Shown: positions 20,667 through 31,770, counted from the first letter of the stretch. The stretch is 64,000 nt of DNA from Linepithema humile (GCF_040581485.1 NC_090130.1:15255656-15319655), one strand, 5' to 3'. The notes: a model not told the origin generated them from the letters alone. A program made the numbers and translations.

Positions 20667-21158
20667 GAGTAATAAATTCTTTTCATCCTGACATCAATCT
20701 AAATTAACTATACACCTTATGGTTCATTTTACCCCAGGCTCACACCTTACAGATAGATGTGGATAGAAAAGGATAGATGATGAATCTCTAAAGCACATCT
20801 ATATATAATTACAGTTCTAAATAATACAAATTTTTTTAAAATAAAATTTTTAACATTGTGTATAAAAATATATATTACTGACAAAATATTTTTTAATTTT
20901 TTTATAACAAATTATTCTTAGTTAAATTTGCAGAAAAAATAATTAATAATGTATTCCAGTCTTTATAGAAAATTAAGTTTCTTTAAGAAAATGAATATTT
21001 ATAATTAAGTTCCGCAAGACAATAAAATTTTAATAAAATTTATATATATATATATATATATATTTAAAGTCCCTTAACATGTAGCCACCTAGCGGTTCAA
21101 TGTGGAACAATGACAGGAAAATCACAAAAATTTGTTGCCGTGAAATCACCTTATATTC
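20667..21158 (+). other. AT-rich spacer without a gene
   Basis: AT-rich sequence with a short (TA)n at about 21042-21062. I see no coding or RNA signal. Confidence 0.4.
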
Positions 21159-21224
21159 TTAAGCCTTGTGTCCACGATGCTAGAACTCAATCCGAGATTT
21201 CGGTCCGAGTCCTCGAACAATAAT

Positions 21225-21590
21225 ATTTATACTTGGCTGAATATAGTTAGCGTTGTAATCGAGTTACGATTCTTTACGATGATTTTCTGATCTATGTTAT
21301 ATTGCCAAGTTGGTTTATAGATATCATCAAGTGATGCACCGCTTGATTTCGAATGTTTTATTTTATTTAGATGGTCCAGATATTGTGATCTTAAATTATT
21401 ACTTTTTTTTTTGCAATTTCAGTTGTTAGTGGTTGTCCTGTTAATTCTTTGTACTGATTACAGATTATCTGTAAAGCTTGATCTTGTTTCATACGATTAT
21501 GACAATCAACACTTCTTGTAACATATAAACAAGGATGTTGTTGATATAACATTAATAAAATTTTAACATTTTCCTTATTATCTATTTTTT
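21225..21590 (-). pseudogene. MADF-domain protein remnant (PIF/Harbinger companion-like)
   Basis: Reading on minus from about 21587: a MADF-type start (ILLMLYQQHPCLYVTRS, then DCHNRMKQDQA) continues to a run of A residues near 21403. There the frame is lost by one base; the adjacent frame continues with NNLRSQYLDHLNKIKHSKSSG and IYKPTWQYN, the typical second half of MADF domains. The homopolymer explains the frameshift. MADF domains bind DNA and are common in transposase partner proteins. No start codon or complete gene is present. Confidence 0.6.
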
Positions 21591-22781
21591 ATTATAAAAG
21601 AAGTTTTTTCTGAAAATCAATTTTATATATTATTATACTTTTCTTGAAAAATAATATGTATATATAGGTTATAATATATTTTTAATGTCTAATTTAATCT
21701 GCATTAAAACTAATAATAACTACTTATGTAAATCTTATTAATTATTAATCTTATTAATTTATTTTATTTAAGAATTATATTTCTCTTATTTTTTTAATTC
21801 TATTATTACTTACTAAAATATTATTTATATTGTTCACAGTATCTCGTATCACTATAAGCAGAGAGAAACCTGAGAGAGGCCACGCTGCCGTTTTCCGTAC
21901 GACGCTTTCTCTAGGCCGTACGCTAGTGACGCACGTCCATTTCCGGCCGGCTTAGGAACTAAATAGCCACGTCCATTTTCCGCATCGGTCAAAAAGTCAC
22001 GTCTATTTTCTGAGATGGTTCATGTCCATGTTATATCCACAAGCGAAGCTATTTACGTCACGCGTCCTTGCCGTGCGTTAGACTGTTTGATCAACAGCAG
22101 CGTACAACAAAGAATCAAGCGTTTTTTAATCGAGTAAGGCGAATCGCTTGAATATTAAAGATCCCATATTCGAGACCTACTTTTTGCAACTTTTTTTTCC
22201 TTTTTTTGCATTTTTTGCAACTGTATATAATCAAATTAATAAATTAAAATAAAGTTTAATAATAAAATAATGTTAAAATAATGTTAATATAAAAATAATA
22301 TTTAATAAGCTTTTATTGCAGAATTGTAAAATTATTTTTAATTTTTTTATTAACAATAACAAGTCAGTTTTTATTAAATAATTATAAAAAATTTTTTATA
22401 TTAAAAAATGCTTTTTATAATGTTTTTGTAATATTTAGTACATGCCATGTACAATAAAATATACATATTTTTATATAACTAATATATGATCTGTATTAAA
22501 AAATGTTTTCTCTTTCTCGATCCTTCAAAAAAAAAAAAGTATTAATCGTAAAGAGTGATTCAAATAATAATTTCAATGTAGAAAGAAATTCAGTCTCTTA
22601 TGCAAATGTAATACAAGTAACGATAGCATCGATCTCATTCTTAATAATGTGCAGTGGCTTAACGGAAAATAGTTGGTCTATCACAACGCAGATCAGAGGT
22701 TTCGAGACTGAGTGGTGTCCGATTTTTTTCAAGTTTATGGTACATCTTATATAGATCACATTTAGATTTGATAATTTAACA

Positions 22782-23206
22782 CAGGCCTCGGAATTATTTC
22801 ATCTTTTCAGCCGATTCTCGTGGTACACGCCTCCTTTCCTCTCTTCACCGCGCGCGCGGCAAACGCTAGGGCCAGCGCCGCCGAGCGTTAAGAGCGGCGC
22901 TATCCGATTAATGTTAAAAAAATTTATTAAAAATATTATTTTCCTCAATAGCAATAGTACCTTATGGGTGACGTGGAAATCTATTGAAATATTTTCACAT
23001 AATAAATTTAAAAATAAAAAAAATATTTTTAATAAATTTTTTTAACTTTTAATGATCAAGGAAGAAGAACCCAACATTTATCGGATAGCGCTGCTCCTAA
23101 CGCTCGGCGGCGCTGGCCCTAGCGGCTGCCGCGCGCGCGGTGAAGAGAGGAAAGGAGGCATATACCACGAGAATCAGCTGAAAAGATGAAATAATTCCGA
23201 GGCCTG
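22782..23206 (+). mobile_element. hAT-like fold-back MITE (left palindrome arm)
   Basis: 425 bp with ends CAGGCCTCGGAATTATTTC and its reverse complement, about 130-bp arms, and 8-bp target duplication ATTTAACA (22774-22781, 23207-23214). CAG ends and an 8-bp duplication are typical of hAT elements. The arms contain GC-rich CGCGCGCGG tracts; the centre is AT-rich. No coding capacity. Confidence 0.85.
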
Positions 23207-23454
23207 ATTTAACAAGAAATAAGTCAAAGAGATTTATGTAGATTTTTTTACTTTTTTTTTACTATTTGTTTATTCATGATACATAATGATACATATATTT
23301 ATTAATGTGATTATATTTAACAGAAATATGAATATATTTAAAGAAGAACACGTGAAATTTATAAATAACTGAAAAAAAGATATATAAATAATTATTTAGT
23401 AATAATAATTAATAGTGGTCTTCCACGCTACTCATGAGGTGCCACTAATAGCGC

Positions 23455-24051
23455 TGTTGTGCCCTTGGTGATAGGGCACGGGTTCGGGATCTGCCGAGGA
23501 GTTAGGCCGGGAATCCGGGAATAATCCTTTTTTGTTCTTCTTAATAAAAAAACAATCTCCCATATATTTATTGGTTTCTTGATTTATTACAAGTTCCCTT
23601 ACTTCTATGTAATCTAGGTTCCGTCAGGAATCCTTGCCTTAGTGTAGTATCACGGAGCCCCAAGTTATTCTTATTCGCTTTTAGCGAATTGTTATAATTC
23701 GCGTTCTTCTAGATTTGTGGTCCCAACGGACATACGTCCGTTTCTTGTGAATGATAGTTTTAGACCCGCCGTCGTGATCTCGCGACGGCGATTTTATATA
23801 CGTGAAACTGCACTTGATTGCAGTTTTAACGATCTAACTTGCTGACGAAATTCGATCGTTCGTCAGCATTGTCGCGTAAAAAGTGAATTAGGTTTTAATT
23901 TTCGCTGCGCGATTTATCCGGTGTCTCGCATGAGCCGGAAACTGAATATTAGATATCTTAATCTGATATGCAATAGATATTTTCTTATATTTTATTAATA
24001 TATATATATTTTATTATTAATAATTGGTTGTGGTTCTTTGGACCCACAACA
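23455..24051 (-). repeat. Gypsy A 3' LTR (597 bp)
   Basis: Begins TGTTGTGCCC on + and ends CCCACAACA, so on the element's own strand it runs TG...CA. It matches 31771-32367 base for base as far as I can read. The 4-bp duplication GCGC lies at 23451-23454. Confidence 0.95.
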
Positions 24052-24068
24052 TCCTCCCCCCGTTGAGA
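24052..24068 (-). promoter_or_regulatory. Gypsy A polypurine tract
   Basis: On the minus strand AACGGGGGGAGGA abuts the 3' LTR start (TGTTGTGG). Such purine runs prime plus-strand DNA synthesis in LTR elements. Confidence 0.8.
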
Positions 24069-24122
24069 AAAGAAAACGAGGAGATACGAGTTTTCGTAAC
24101 CTTGAGGCTCCATTTATTTATT

Positions 24123-25853
24123 CTAAAATGGACTTCGTTCTTTCCATAGTTTTATTCCTAATATAATGGCAAGTATTATGGCAATTACAACAGCTATGCT
24201 ACTTGTTGTCATAGGATAGACAAATGCTTGTTCTGCGAATGGATTTTTTAGATTGTCGTTAACATCTTTATTTATTTCCTCAAGTTTATTACTGAGGTCC
24301 ATTAATTCTTTCGGATCTTGTATAATTTTTTTAAATTTTAGTCCTTGCAATAGACTTTTCTTATTTTGTGTATTCTGATCTTTGCTAAATGTTAAAATTT
24401 GGTAAATAAGTTTGTATATTCGCGATTTGCTCAACGTTTTTTGTTTTTATTGTCATATCTGTTGCAATTACCTTACAGTTTTCTTTTAACGTTATTTTTC
24501 CTGTTCGCTTAATTACTACAACGGTTTCTTTATTATTTTTACAATGTATATATATTTGTTGTTCCTTAAGTGTAGAGTACAACCATGTATTTGGTGTTTT
24601 TAATGCTATCCATAAAGTTTGATTACTCTTAATATAACGCTTATCGCAATTATCCGCATTTTTTGTTATATGTGAGTACGTTTGTATTTCGCAAAGAGAA
24701 TTTGTGTTTACAATATAAATAGGACTATAAGGTTCGCATAAATATGTATTGTGTACATTGATACATTTATTTAAGTTTTCTTTTGTTATAGTCATGTATG
24801 TCGGTCCGTCTGTACTTATCGCGATTATATGTTGATTTACTTCAGTGAAAACGAAAATATTGTCATGGTCATGTATAGGTAAAGGAATTATTTTTATTAT
24901 TTTGTATTTAGGAAATGTTATCAAAGGGAATTGTAGTATAGTATAAATATTTGTATTGTCATAGTATGCGCTTGTGGTAATTAATTTTTTGATGGTATTC
25001 CATTCTTCTATTTTGAGTCCAAAGGGAAATTGTGTTCCTTGAGGCAAATGAGGCGTCGCTTCTTTTAATTCAGAAATTATTTTTTCTATTGGTGTTATTT
25101 TTGGATTTAATATTCCGTTTTGTATTTGTGTCAGAAAATCCATAATATCTTGAATGTCTCGCTCTGTAGATCAGTTAGAATTGCATTTATTATTAGAAAG
25201 TGTTCTAATATATCTTCTCGTTTAATTTCATCTGAGATTCGATTGTAAATATTTTTTGTAGCGTTTTTTAATAATTCGTTATTATGTTCTAGTGTATCTT
25301 CTAGCTTATTTATGTGTGTAAGCGTTGTGTTTAATATTTTTATTTGCGTTTTTGCGGCGTGTTGTGTTATTTGTTCGTTATTTTTTATCAAGTGTAATTG
25401 TTCATTAATATTTTTCTCGTCATCTGCGTCCATGGTTCCAAATAGAGTTTTAGCGATACTACCTATCCCGTTTATTAATCCGCGTCGTTTGTCGGAAGGT
25501 TTTTTATAAATGGTATTTATTTGTTTTATCGATTCCGTCAATTGATTAATGTTCTTTTCGATTATTAACTTCATGTTTCGGCATGGTTGTTTAGTGGATT
25601 TATTATTAATTTCATTACAAATTTCATCCGTATCTTGTATTTTTTCCTTAATACGTTTAAATCTTATATTTATTGCCGTAATATCTAATTTTATTACTAG
25701 TTTCCATTTTGTTTCGATGAGATTTAGTTCTCCTATTTGTTCATAATATAGCCCTGGTTCTTGTGAGAAGTACTCTATCTTGACTGGGGATATTGTTTCA
25801 GTTCTCACCTTGATTAGTTTATCCTCTAGTACAGCGTACCTGGAAGTTTTATG
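24123..25853 (-). pseudogene. Gypsy A env (errantivirus/baculovirus F-type), split over three frames
   Basis: Segment 1 (about 25853-25131) contains a splice-acceptor-like TTCCAG near 25845 and no signal peptide, so translation probably started on a spliced leader. It holds a basic cleavage site followed by a Gly-rich fusion-peptide-like run (DKRRGLINGIGSIAKTLFG), the hallmark of errantivirus Env. Segment 2 (25143-24385) has the Cys-rich ectodomain. Segment 3 (24434-24123) ends with a transmembrane helix (SSIAVVIAIILAIILGI) and a short basic tail. Frames change near 25140-25160 and 24400-24440, so this copy cannot make a full Env without frameshifting or correction. Family knowledge: Env enables cell-to-cell spread of gypsy-type elements. 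Confidence 0.85.
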
Positions 25854-25988
25854 CTACGTGTTATATTATATCAATAGTGTAGGGTGTTACGATAATTTTT
25901 TATATGTGCGTGTTCTGCATTTTGTCCTTTGAAAGGGTCTTATGGTTTGTGCGAGTGCTACTGTGCATCAGTTTTCGTTCGGCGTCTG

Positions 25989-26363
25989 ATGATGGAACCT
26001 TCTTTTGAGAATTTATCCGTTATTGTGCGGTATACCACCGGTGAACGAGTGGTTATACGGAGGCGTTTTTCTACTGCAGAGTTATTGGAGGAAGTAACTC
26101 CTGTGTTTATCAGGAGTTCTGCAGAACGATCAGTTATTCGTGGACAAAGGGCGATCTTGTGTGATGAGCTTTTGGCGGGATTACGCCGGACCGTCTTGTT
26201 ACAATTTAGGCGACCTGATGGTCGTCGTCGTCGTCGTCGTATGAGATATTCGGAGTGGCGTCGTATGATGCTTTTGATCGCAGAAGTGACTTGTGCCCTT
26301 AACAGGGTGAGTTGGCTCACGGCAGAGGACAGTGAGAACGAGGAATATCCCGATTCTCCATAA
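25989..26363 (+). CDS. Antisense ORF inside Gypsy A, unknown Arg-rich protein
   Basis: 124 codons on the strand opposite to gag-pol and env, between their ends. Starts at tandem ATGs 25989/25992 (MMEPSFENLSVIVRY); a TTG-led extension reaches 25929. It looks like a genuine protein: alternating hydrophobic/charged text (FSTAELLEEVTPVF), an Arg-rich patch (RRRRRRMRYSEWRR), Trp residues, and an acidic C-terminus (EDSENEEYPDSP). The opposite-strand frame (26413-25958) is Ser/Arg-biased and looks like a shadow. A strong splice donor (GCG|GTAAGTG at 26368) follows the stop on the same strand. I do not recognise a family; an RNA- or DNA-binding accessory is possible. Coding status is unproven. Confidence 0.5.
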   Translation: MMEPSFENLSVIVRYTTGERVVIRRRFSTAELLEEVTPVFIRSSAERSVIRGQRAILCDELLAGLRRTVLLQFRRPDGRRRRRRMRYSEWRRMMLLIAEVTCALNRVSWLTAEDSENEEYPDSP

Positions 26364-26378
26364 TGCGGTAAGTGTGAT

Positions 26379-29300
26379 TTAGTTTTCGATAAAATGCTTA
26401 ATGCGGTTTGCATGCACCAGCATTGTTTTTCGCCCTTTTTTTATGATGTAGTTAACGCTTGATTTTTTCTCAATTACTATGTGAGGTCCTGTCCATAACG
26501 CGTCAAGTTTTTTCGAGCGTCCTCGTCTTAGTGTTTCGTCGTATAATAATACCTTGTCGCCTGCTCTAAACGTGCTTATATTAGCCTTTTTGTCGTAGCA
26601 TTCTTTTGACTTTGCTTTCTCCTCTTGCATGTTCGCTTTCGCTACCTGGTGTGCTGTACGCAATCTTTCTTTGAATTCGGATATGTAGTCATCATACGTA
26701 TACGTTAATTTCGGAGGACATGTCAGGGCCGTAGGGAGCGTAACCTGGTGTCCGTACAACAGTTCAAATGGCGTATAACCTGTCGCTGTATGTGGTGTAG
26801 TATTGTATGTAAACATCGCGTAGGGCAGCCATTCGTCCCAATCGGTCTGATCTCCGTTTATGTAGTGTCGCAAGTACTCTGCTAGTGTCCTGTGCGATCT
26901 TTCGAGCGCGCCGTTACTTTCCGGGTGGTTCGCGCTTGTACGAATCTTCTCAATTTTTAACAGTTTGCAAGTGCTCTTAAACACTTCGCTCATAAAATTC
27001 GTTCCCTGGTCGGTGAGAATTTTATCAGGCACTCCGTATTCCAAAATTATTTTTGTAACGAATGCCTTCGCTACTGTACCAGCTTCCTGATTTTCGATGG
27101 GCATTGCCTTGCTCAATTTCGTGAAATGATCTTGGAATGTTAGTACGTATTTGTTTCCGGTTAGAGTTACGGTTAACGGTCCTACTATATCTAGTGCGCA
27201 TTTTTCGAATGGCCTATCCGGAGTATCGGTAATAATCATTGGCGTTTTACTTCGTCGTTTTAATTTATTCTTTTGGCAATGCTCGCATTTGGCGATGTAT
27301 TGTTTTACGTCTTTTGTTAACCCTTTCCAGTTGTGAGTTAAACGGATTCGATTTATGGTGCGTTGCACGCCTTGATGCCCGCCTATCGGTGCATCATGAT
27401 ACTCATATAATATTTGCTGTTTTTCTTCCTCCGTGTACCTTTTTATCTCTTTTTCGCTATCTCTTTCTTCTTCCTCTTCGTCACTCTCTTTCTCCTTGTC
27501 GATTATATGTATAGCGTGAACGACGTTGCGACTTAGTGCGTCAGCATTTGTATTGTATTTTCCGGCTTTGTGTACGATTTCATAGTCGTACTCTTCCAAT
27601 TTCAGTCTCCATCTAATTAGACGAGATCCTGGATCGGTCACGTTAAACAACCAAATTAGCGGTTTATGGTCGGTGACAATTTTAAATTTGGTCCCGTATA
27701 GGTACGGTCGAAAATGTTTGACCGCCCACACAATCGCGAGTAATTCTTTTTCCGTCGTGTTATAATTTTGTTCTGCACGAGAAAGAATTCTGCTAGCATA
27801 AGCTATTGGTCGGTCTTGTCCTATCATTCCTTGTGACAAGATACCTCCTATCGCGAAATCCGATGCGTCGGTAGTTAGTATAAATTCATCGTTGAAATTT
27901 GGGTACTGCAAGACGGGGGCGGTAATTAGTTTCTCTTTTAGATTGTCAAAAGCTTTTTGCTGCTCTTGTGTCCACTCGAATTTTACTCCCTTTTTAACTA
28001 ATTTTGTGAGTGGTTTGACTATTTTCGAAAAATTTTCGATAAACCGTCTATAATAGCCCGCCAGTCCTATGAATGATTGCACATCCTTGACTCGTTTTGG
28101 CGTAGGGAAATTCTTTACTGCCTGGATTTTTCCAGGGTCAGGCATAATTCCATGTTCGGTAATTATGTGTCCTAAATATGCCACTTCTTTTCTAAGAAAT
28201 TCACACTTGTCCGGCTGTAATTTCAGATTATTGTCGCGTATTTTTTGTAATACTTCTAATAGTCGCCGGTTGTGGTCTTCTAAACTAGCGCCGTATATCA
28301 CGATGTCGTCTAAATAGACCAGACACCGTATTCCTTGTATGCCCGCCAGAATAGTATTCATTAATCTTTGAAACGTTGCCGGGGCATTCTTTAGTCCGAA
28401 CGGCATCCGATTAAATTCATAATGCCCGTAGGGCGTTGAAAAAGCCGTTTTTTGCTTATCTCTGTCTGCCATGGGTATTTGATGATAGCCCGATGCCAGA
28501 TCTAACGTTGTAAAATATTTCGAATTCCCTAGTTGGTCCAAAATATCTGTTATATTTGGCAGTGGAAAAGAGTCTCCGACTGTTAGGTCGTTTAATTTTC
28601 GGAAATCGACCACGACTCTCATTTTAGGTTTTCCCGAAGCGTCTGTTTTCTTCGGTACCACCAAAAGTGGTGCGTTCCATTGGCTCGAGCTTGGACGTAC
28701 GATATCGTTTCTTAACATTTTCTGTACCTGTCTATTTACTTCGGCCTTATGCTTCTCCGGTAATCTATACGGTCGCGTATTCGCGGGTGCCGTACCGGCT
28801 TGAGTTACGATCTCGTGTTGCAGTGCCTCGGTGCAGGTCAGGGGTTCTCCGTCCAAATGGAATACATCATCGAAATCTTCGCAGATTTTAAGTAGAGTTT
28901 TTCGCTCTTCGTTATTTAAGTGATCGAGACGAAGCGCCTCTTTAATTCGTTGCATGCGTGACAAGGGAATTTCCTTCGGTATATACGTCTGAGCTATTAA
29001 TATCTCGGCATTTTCTTCTGTCTTTACTTCTTCAATTTCTACTACTGGAGCTTGCATTTCTATTTTAGTTTCGGTAGTATTTATTATGCTAATCGGGCAA
29101 CTATTATTTTTTGGCTCGACTAGGCAATTTCCGATAAATATTCCTGGTCTAGTTTCCACTGCTTGGATTATTCCTGCTGTGTTTTCTTTAGTTATGGCTG
29201 TTATAATAGTTTCGCTTCTAGCTTCTAAAGTAAACTTTTTGCATGGGAAAAGCGTAAATAAATTTTTATCGATGCGTAGTTTTTTGGTAGTATAGTCCCA

Positions 29301-31295
29301 AGATGCTTGATATTTTTGTAGGAAGTCGGCTCCGAGGATTCCGTCATATTCGATAGGAAAGTCGTCTTTTATCACGTTTAATTCATGTTTAACATTTCTT
29401 GTTTTTAACGGAATAGTTGCTTGCATTACGCCTATAGTATCCGCTTTGTGCCCTGTTGCGCCAATGATTGTTATCTTTTTATCGTATATTATGGTTTCAT
29501 CTTTCAATTTATTCAATTTTATTAGACTCATGGTAGCTCCTGTGTCGATCAACATATTTATTTTATCGTCAATCACTTCATTCATGGGTAGTGAAATCAG
29601 ATCGAGCTCAGTGTGTGCATGATTTATCTCATCAGCTGTTAGTACCTTATGCTCTCGTACTGTCTTAGCTGTTGCTTTAATTGTTTTCCTTTCTGCATCG
29701 TCGTCCTCAGTCTTGCGACGCTTATTAGTTTCATTTATGGTATTTCGCGTGTTTGATTCTTCATTTATTTTCTTATTTTTAGTATATTCCGGTTTTCCGT
29801 TTAATATCCAACATTCGGTACGGTTATGTCCGGATTTCTTGCAATAATTACAATGTTTATCCAGCGTATTAAATCTTGATCCGCTCGGTTTAGGCAAAGT
29901 GAATTGATTACCGTAGCGGCTCGTTCGGCAATCGCGACCGTAATGTCCTTGCTTGCCGCATTTATGGCATTGAATTGCCTTAGGATTATTAAAACTTTTA
30001 TTCGCGTTGTACGCGGAATCACGTGGTCTCTTTAATTTTTCCTCTGCTTTGGCCCCTTCGATGGCTTCTTGCAGGGTTGCATATCGTTGCGCGCGTATTA
30101 TCATTCGTATATCCTCGCGCAGTCCATACACAAAGTTTTGTAGCGCTAGCTGTTTAACTGTATCTAATATAGTGCGTTTATCTTGCGGTGTCTTTCCTGG
30201 ACTGTCTGTTAGAGATTCGTATAGCTGCATCGCTAAATGGTCTGCTCGTGCCCCATATTCTACTGCACTTTCTCCGGGTCGTTGTTTCAAATGATTAAAT
30301 TCAATTTGAATCGATGCAGGATTTTTCTTAGGGTAGTAAAAGCTTTCCAGTTCGTTTTTTAACTGTTCAAACGATCTGATATCTTTGATCTCAAAATTTA
30401 TTAATGCTCTGCCTTGCAATTTAGTCGACATTATGACGTCGAGTAGCTCGTCTGCGAACTCGGGCTTTACATACTTCATTGCACATGTACAAGCGCTTAG
30501 AAATGATTTTAAGTTCGTTCGTGACGTACCGTCAAAAATAGGTATTAAATTTATCGCGTTTTTTGATGTCATGTAGCGTTGTGCGTCAGTGGATTGTCTG
30601 TTTCGTATGTCTTCAGTAGTTCGACCGTATGAAATGTCGGTTTCGCGTTCTTGTCGTGGATTTCGTTCGTGATGATGCGCATGAAGATACTCAAATAATG
30701 TCGCGATCTGTTCGCGCATTTCGTGCATTGTTTCTTCTAGTGCTGAAATCTGATTTTTATTTTTTGGGCGTGTTCCCGTTCGAAGTCCGCTGGCTTCGTT
30801 TTCTCTTGTATTTTGCTCCATTAATGCGGATATTTCGTTTTCTATTTCGATGTCTGCCTCACTCTTCCTTCTTTGAGACATTTTTTCGTTTCTTCTTTCA
30901 CGGATTTCGTTCGGATCAAATATGCTACTATCGTATGATGTTAGCTCAAACTCGCTGTAATCTGACACGCGGCTTGGTGTTTTACTAATGTAAGGTCTAG
31001 TCTTTTTAGTTTTTACTTCTATCACGGTATCGTTAAGAGCGGGAATTAAACTTGAATCGATATCTTCGAAAGTGTAATCTCGTTTAGTTTCTATGTTTGC
31101 ATCCAATTCGTCGTCGGTATCACCGTCCGAGTTTGTGTATTGTAATGTACGGCGTACGTTATCGCTTATGTCGCGAGTCGCGTCTTCGATAACGCGTATC
31201 GGGTTTAACGCTGTGCGGATTGCGTGTCGCGCTTGGTTGCTTAATAGCCACGACCTATTTCGTATGGGACCGGGGTCGCTTTCGCTTTTGTACAT
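26379..31295 (-). CDS. Gypsy A gag-pol polyprotein, single intact frame
   Basis: 1638 aa from ATG 31295. The Gag region (about 1-430) is followed by two CCHC knuckles (CHKCGKQGHYGRDC and CNYCKKSGHNRTEC, about 445-490). The aspartic protease has LIDTGATMSLI (about 583). The reverse transcriptase has YLDDIVIYG (about 995) and FIGLAGYYRRFI. RNase H has TTDASDFAIGG (about 1145). The integrase has an HHCC zinc finger (H-x-H ... CEHCQ, about 1300-1345) and catalytic Asp in ALDIVGP, Asp in TDQGTNF and Glu in GALERSHR. All catalytic residues are present. Gag and pol share one frame, so no frameshift is needed. The C-terminus lies beside the antisense ORF. Confidence 0.95.
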   Translation of the reverse strand: MYKSESDPGPIRNRSWLLSNQARHAIRTALNPIRVIEDATRDISDNVRRTLQYTNSDGDTDDELDANIETKRDYTFEDIDSSLIPALNDTVIEVKTKKTRPYISKTPSRVSDYSEFELTSYDSSIFDPNEIRERRNEKMSQRRKSEADIEIENEISALMEQNTRENEASGLRTGTRPKNKNQISALEETMHEMREQIATLFEYLHAHHHERNPRQERETDISYGRTTEDIRNRQSTDAQRYMTSKNAINLIPIFDGTSRTNLKSFLSACTCAMKYVKPEFADELLDVIMSTKLQGRALINFEIKDIRSFEQLKNELESFYYPKKNPASIQIEFNHLKQRPGESAVEYGARADHLAMQLYESLTDSPGKTPQDKRTILDTVKQLALQNFVYGLREDIRMIIRAQRYATLQEAIEGAKAEEKLKRPRDSAYNANKSFNNPKAIQCHKCGKQGHYGRDCRTSRYGNQFTLPKPSGSRFNTLDKHCNYCKKSGHNRTECWILNGKPEYTKNKKINEESNTRNTINETNKRRKTEDDDAERKTIKATAKTVREHKVLTADEINHAHTELDLISLPMNEVIDDKINMLIDTGATMSLIKLNKLKDETIIYDKKITIIGATGHKADTIGVMQATIPLKTRNVKHELNVIKDDFPIEYDGILGADFLQKYQASWDYTTKKLRIDKNLFTLFPCKKFTLEARSETIITAITKENTAGIIQAVETRPGIFIGNCLVEPKNNSCPISIINTTETKIEMQAPVVEIEEVKTEENAEILIAQTYIPKEIPLSRMQRIKEALRLDHLNNEERKTLLKICEDFDDVFHLDGEPLTCTEALQHEIVTQAGTAPANTRPYRLPEKHKAEVNRQVQKMLRNDIVRPSSSQWNAPLLVVPKKTDASGKPKMRVVVDFRKLNDLTVGDSFPLPNITDILDQLGNSKYFTTLDLASGYHQIPMADRDKQKTAFSTPYGHYEFNRMPFGLKNAPATFQRLMNTILAGIQGIRCLVYLDDIVIYGASLEDHNRRLLEVLQKIRDNNLKLQPDKCEFLRKEVAYLGHIITEHGIMPDPGKIQAVKNFPTPKRVKDVQSFIGLAGYYRRFIENFSKIVKPLTKLVKKGVKFEWTQEQQKAFDNLKEKLITAPVLQYPNFNDEFILTTDASDFAIGGILSQGMIGQDRPIAYASRILSRAEQNYNTTEKELLAIVWAVKHFRPYLYGTKFKIVTDHKPLIWLFNVTDPGSRLIRWRLKLEEYDYEIVHKAGKYNTNADALSRNVVHAIHIIDKEKESDEEEEERDSEKEIKRYTEEEKQQILYEYHDAPIGGHQGVQRTINRIRLTHNWKGLTKDVKQYIAKCEHCQKNKLKRRSKTPMIITDTPDRPFEKCALDIVGPLTVTLTGNKYVLTFQDHFTKLSKAMPIENQEAGTVAKAFVTKIILEYGVPDKILTDQGTNFMSEVFKSTCKLLKIEKIRTSANHPESNGALERSHRTLAEYLRHYINGDQTDWDEWLPYAMFTYNTTPHTATGYTPFELLYGHQVTLPTALTCPPKLTYTYDDYISEFKERLRTAHQVAKANMQEEKAKSKECYDKKANISTFRAGDKVLLYDETLRRGRSKKLDALWTGPHIVIEKKSSVNYIIKKGRKTMLVHANRIKHFIEN

Positions 31296-31508
31296 TCACG
31301 CGTTTTTATATTTTATATAATGGTTCGGACTTATAGTAGTAGTAGTATGATCGCTCGCATGTTGCCTCGTCCTTAGCTGCGGTTCGCTGTCCGGCTGTAG
31401 ATCGTAGGCTGTAGGTGTAGGTCGCTCGGCTGCTTTCTGCGGCTGGCTCCTATTTCGCTGACTCCGCACTGCTTGGCTCTGGATAGTCTGCTGCTGCGCT
31501 GCTACTCT

Positions 31509-31680
31509 GCTTACCGTTGCGTTGGTCGGGGTCTTCTCGTTTCAATAATCTCCGTATTGAAACTTGTCCGCCGACTATTTTGCATTTAATTTTCGGCTGC
31601 TTACTGCTGCGTTGGTCGGGGTCTTCTCGTTTCAATAATCTCCGTATTGAAACTTGTCCGCCGACTAATTTTCACTCACT
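31509..31680 (-). repeat. 90-bp tandem repeat in the Gypsy A leader
   Basis: GCGTTGGTCGGGGTCTTCTC recurs at 31519 and 31609. Each unit contains TTTCAATAATCTCCGTATTG, an internal inverted repeat (TTTCAATA / TATTGAAA) able to form a hairpin. It lies between PBS and gag, where packaging or dimer signals normally sit. Confidence 0.85.
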
Positions 31681-31745
31681 TAAAATTTTTTCTTTTTGTT
31701 TCAGGCTCTGGACTTTCCGGGTTCCTGGTCCCGAAGGAGAGGCAG

Positions 31746-31763
31746 ATCCCACCGCTGCCACCA
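31746..31763 (-). promoter_or_regulatory. Gypsy A primer-binding site (tRNA-Leu type)
   Basis: On minus TGGTGGCAGCGGTGGGAT lies 7 bases inside the 5' LTR. Its complement matches the 3' end of eukaryotic tRNA-Leu(AAG) including CCA, as I recall that tRNA. Confidence 0.7.
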
Positions 31764-31770
31764 GATATTT

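Noticed and set aside
25958..26413. Minus-strand 151-codon frame opposite the antisense ORF
   Set aside because: Ser/Arg-biased text, no env-like or gag-like content; looks like the shadow of the plus-strand frame.
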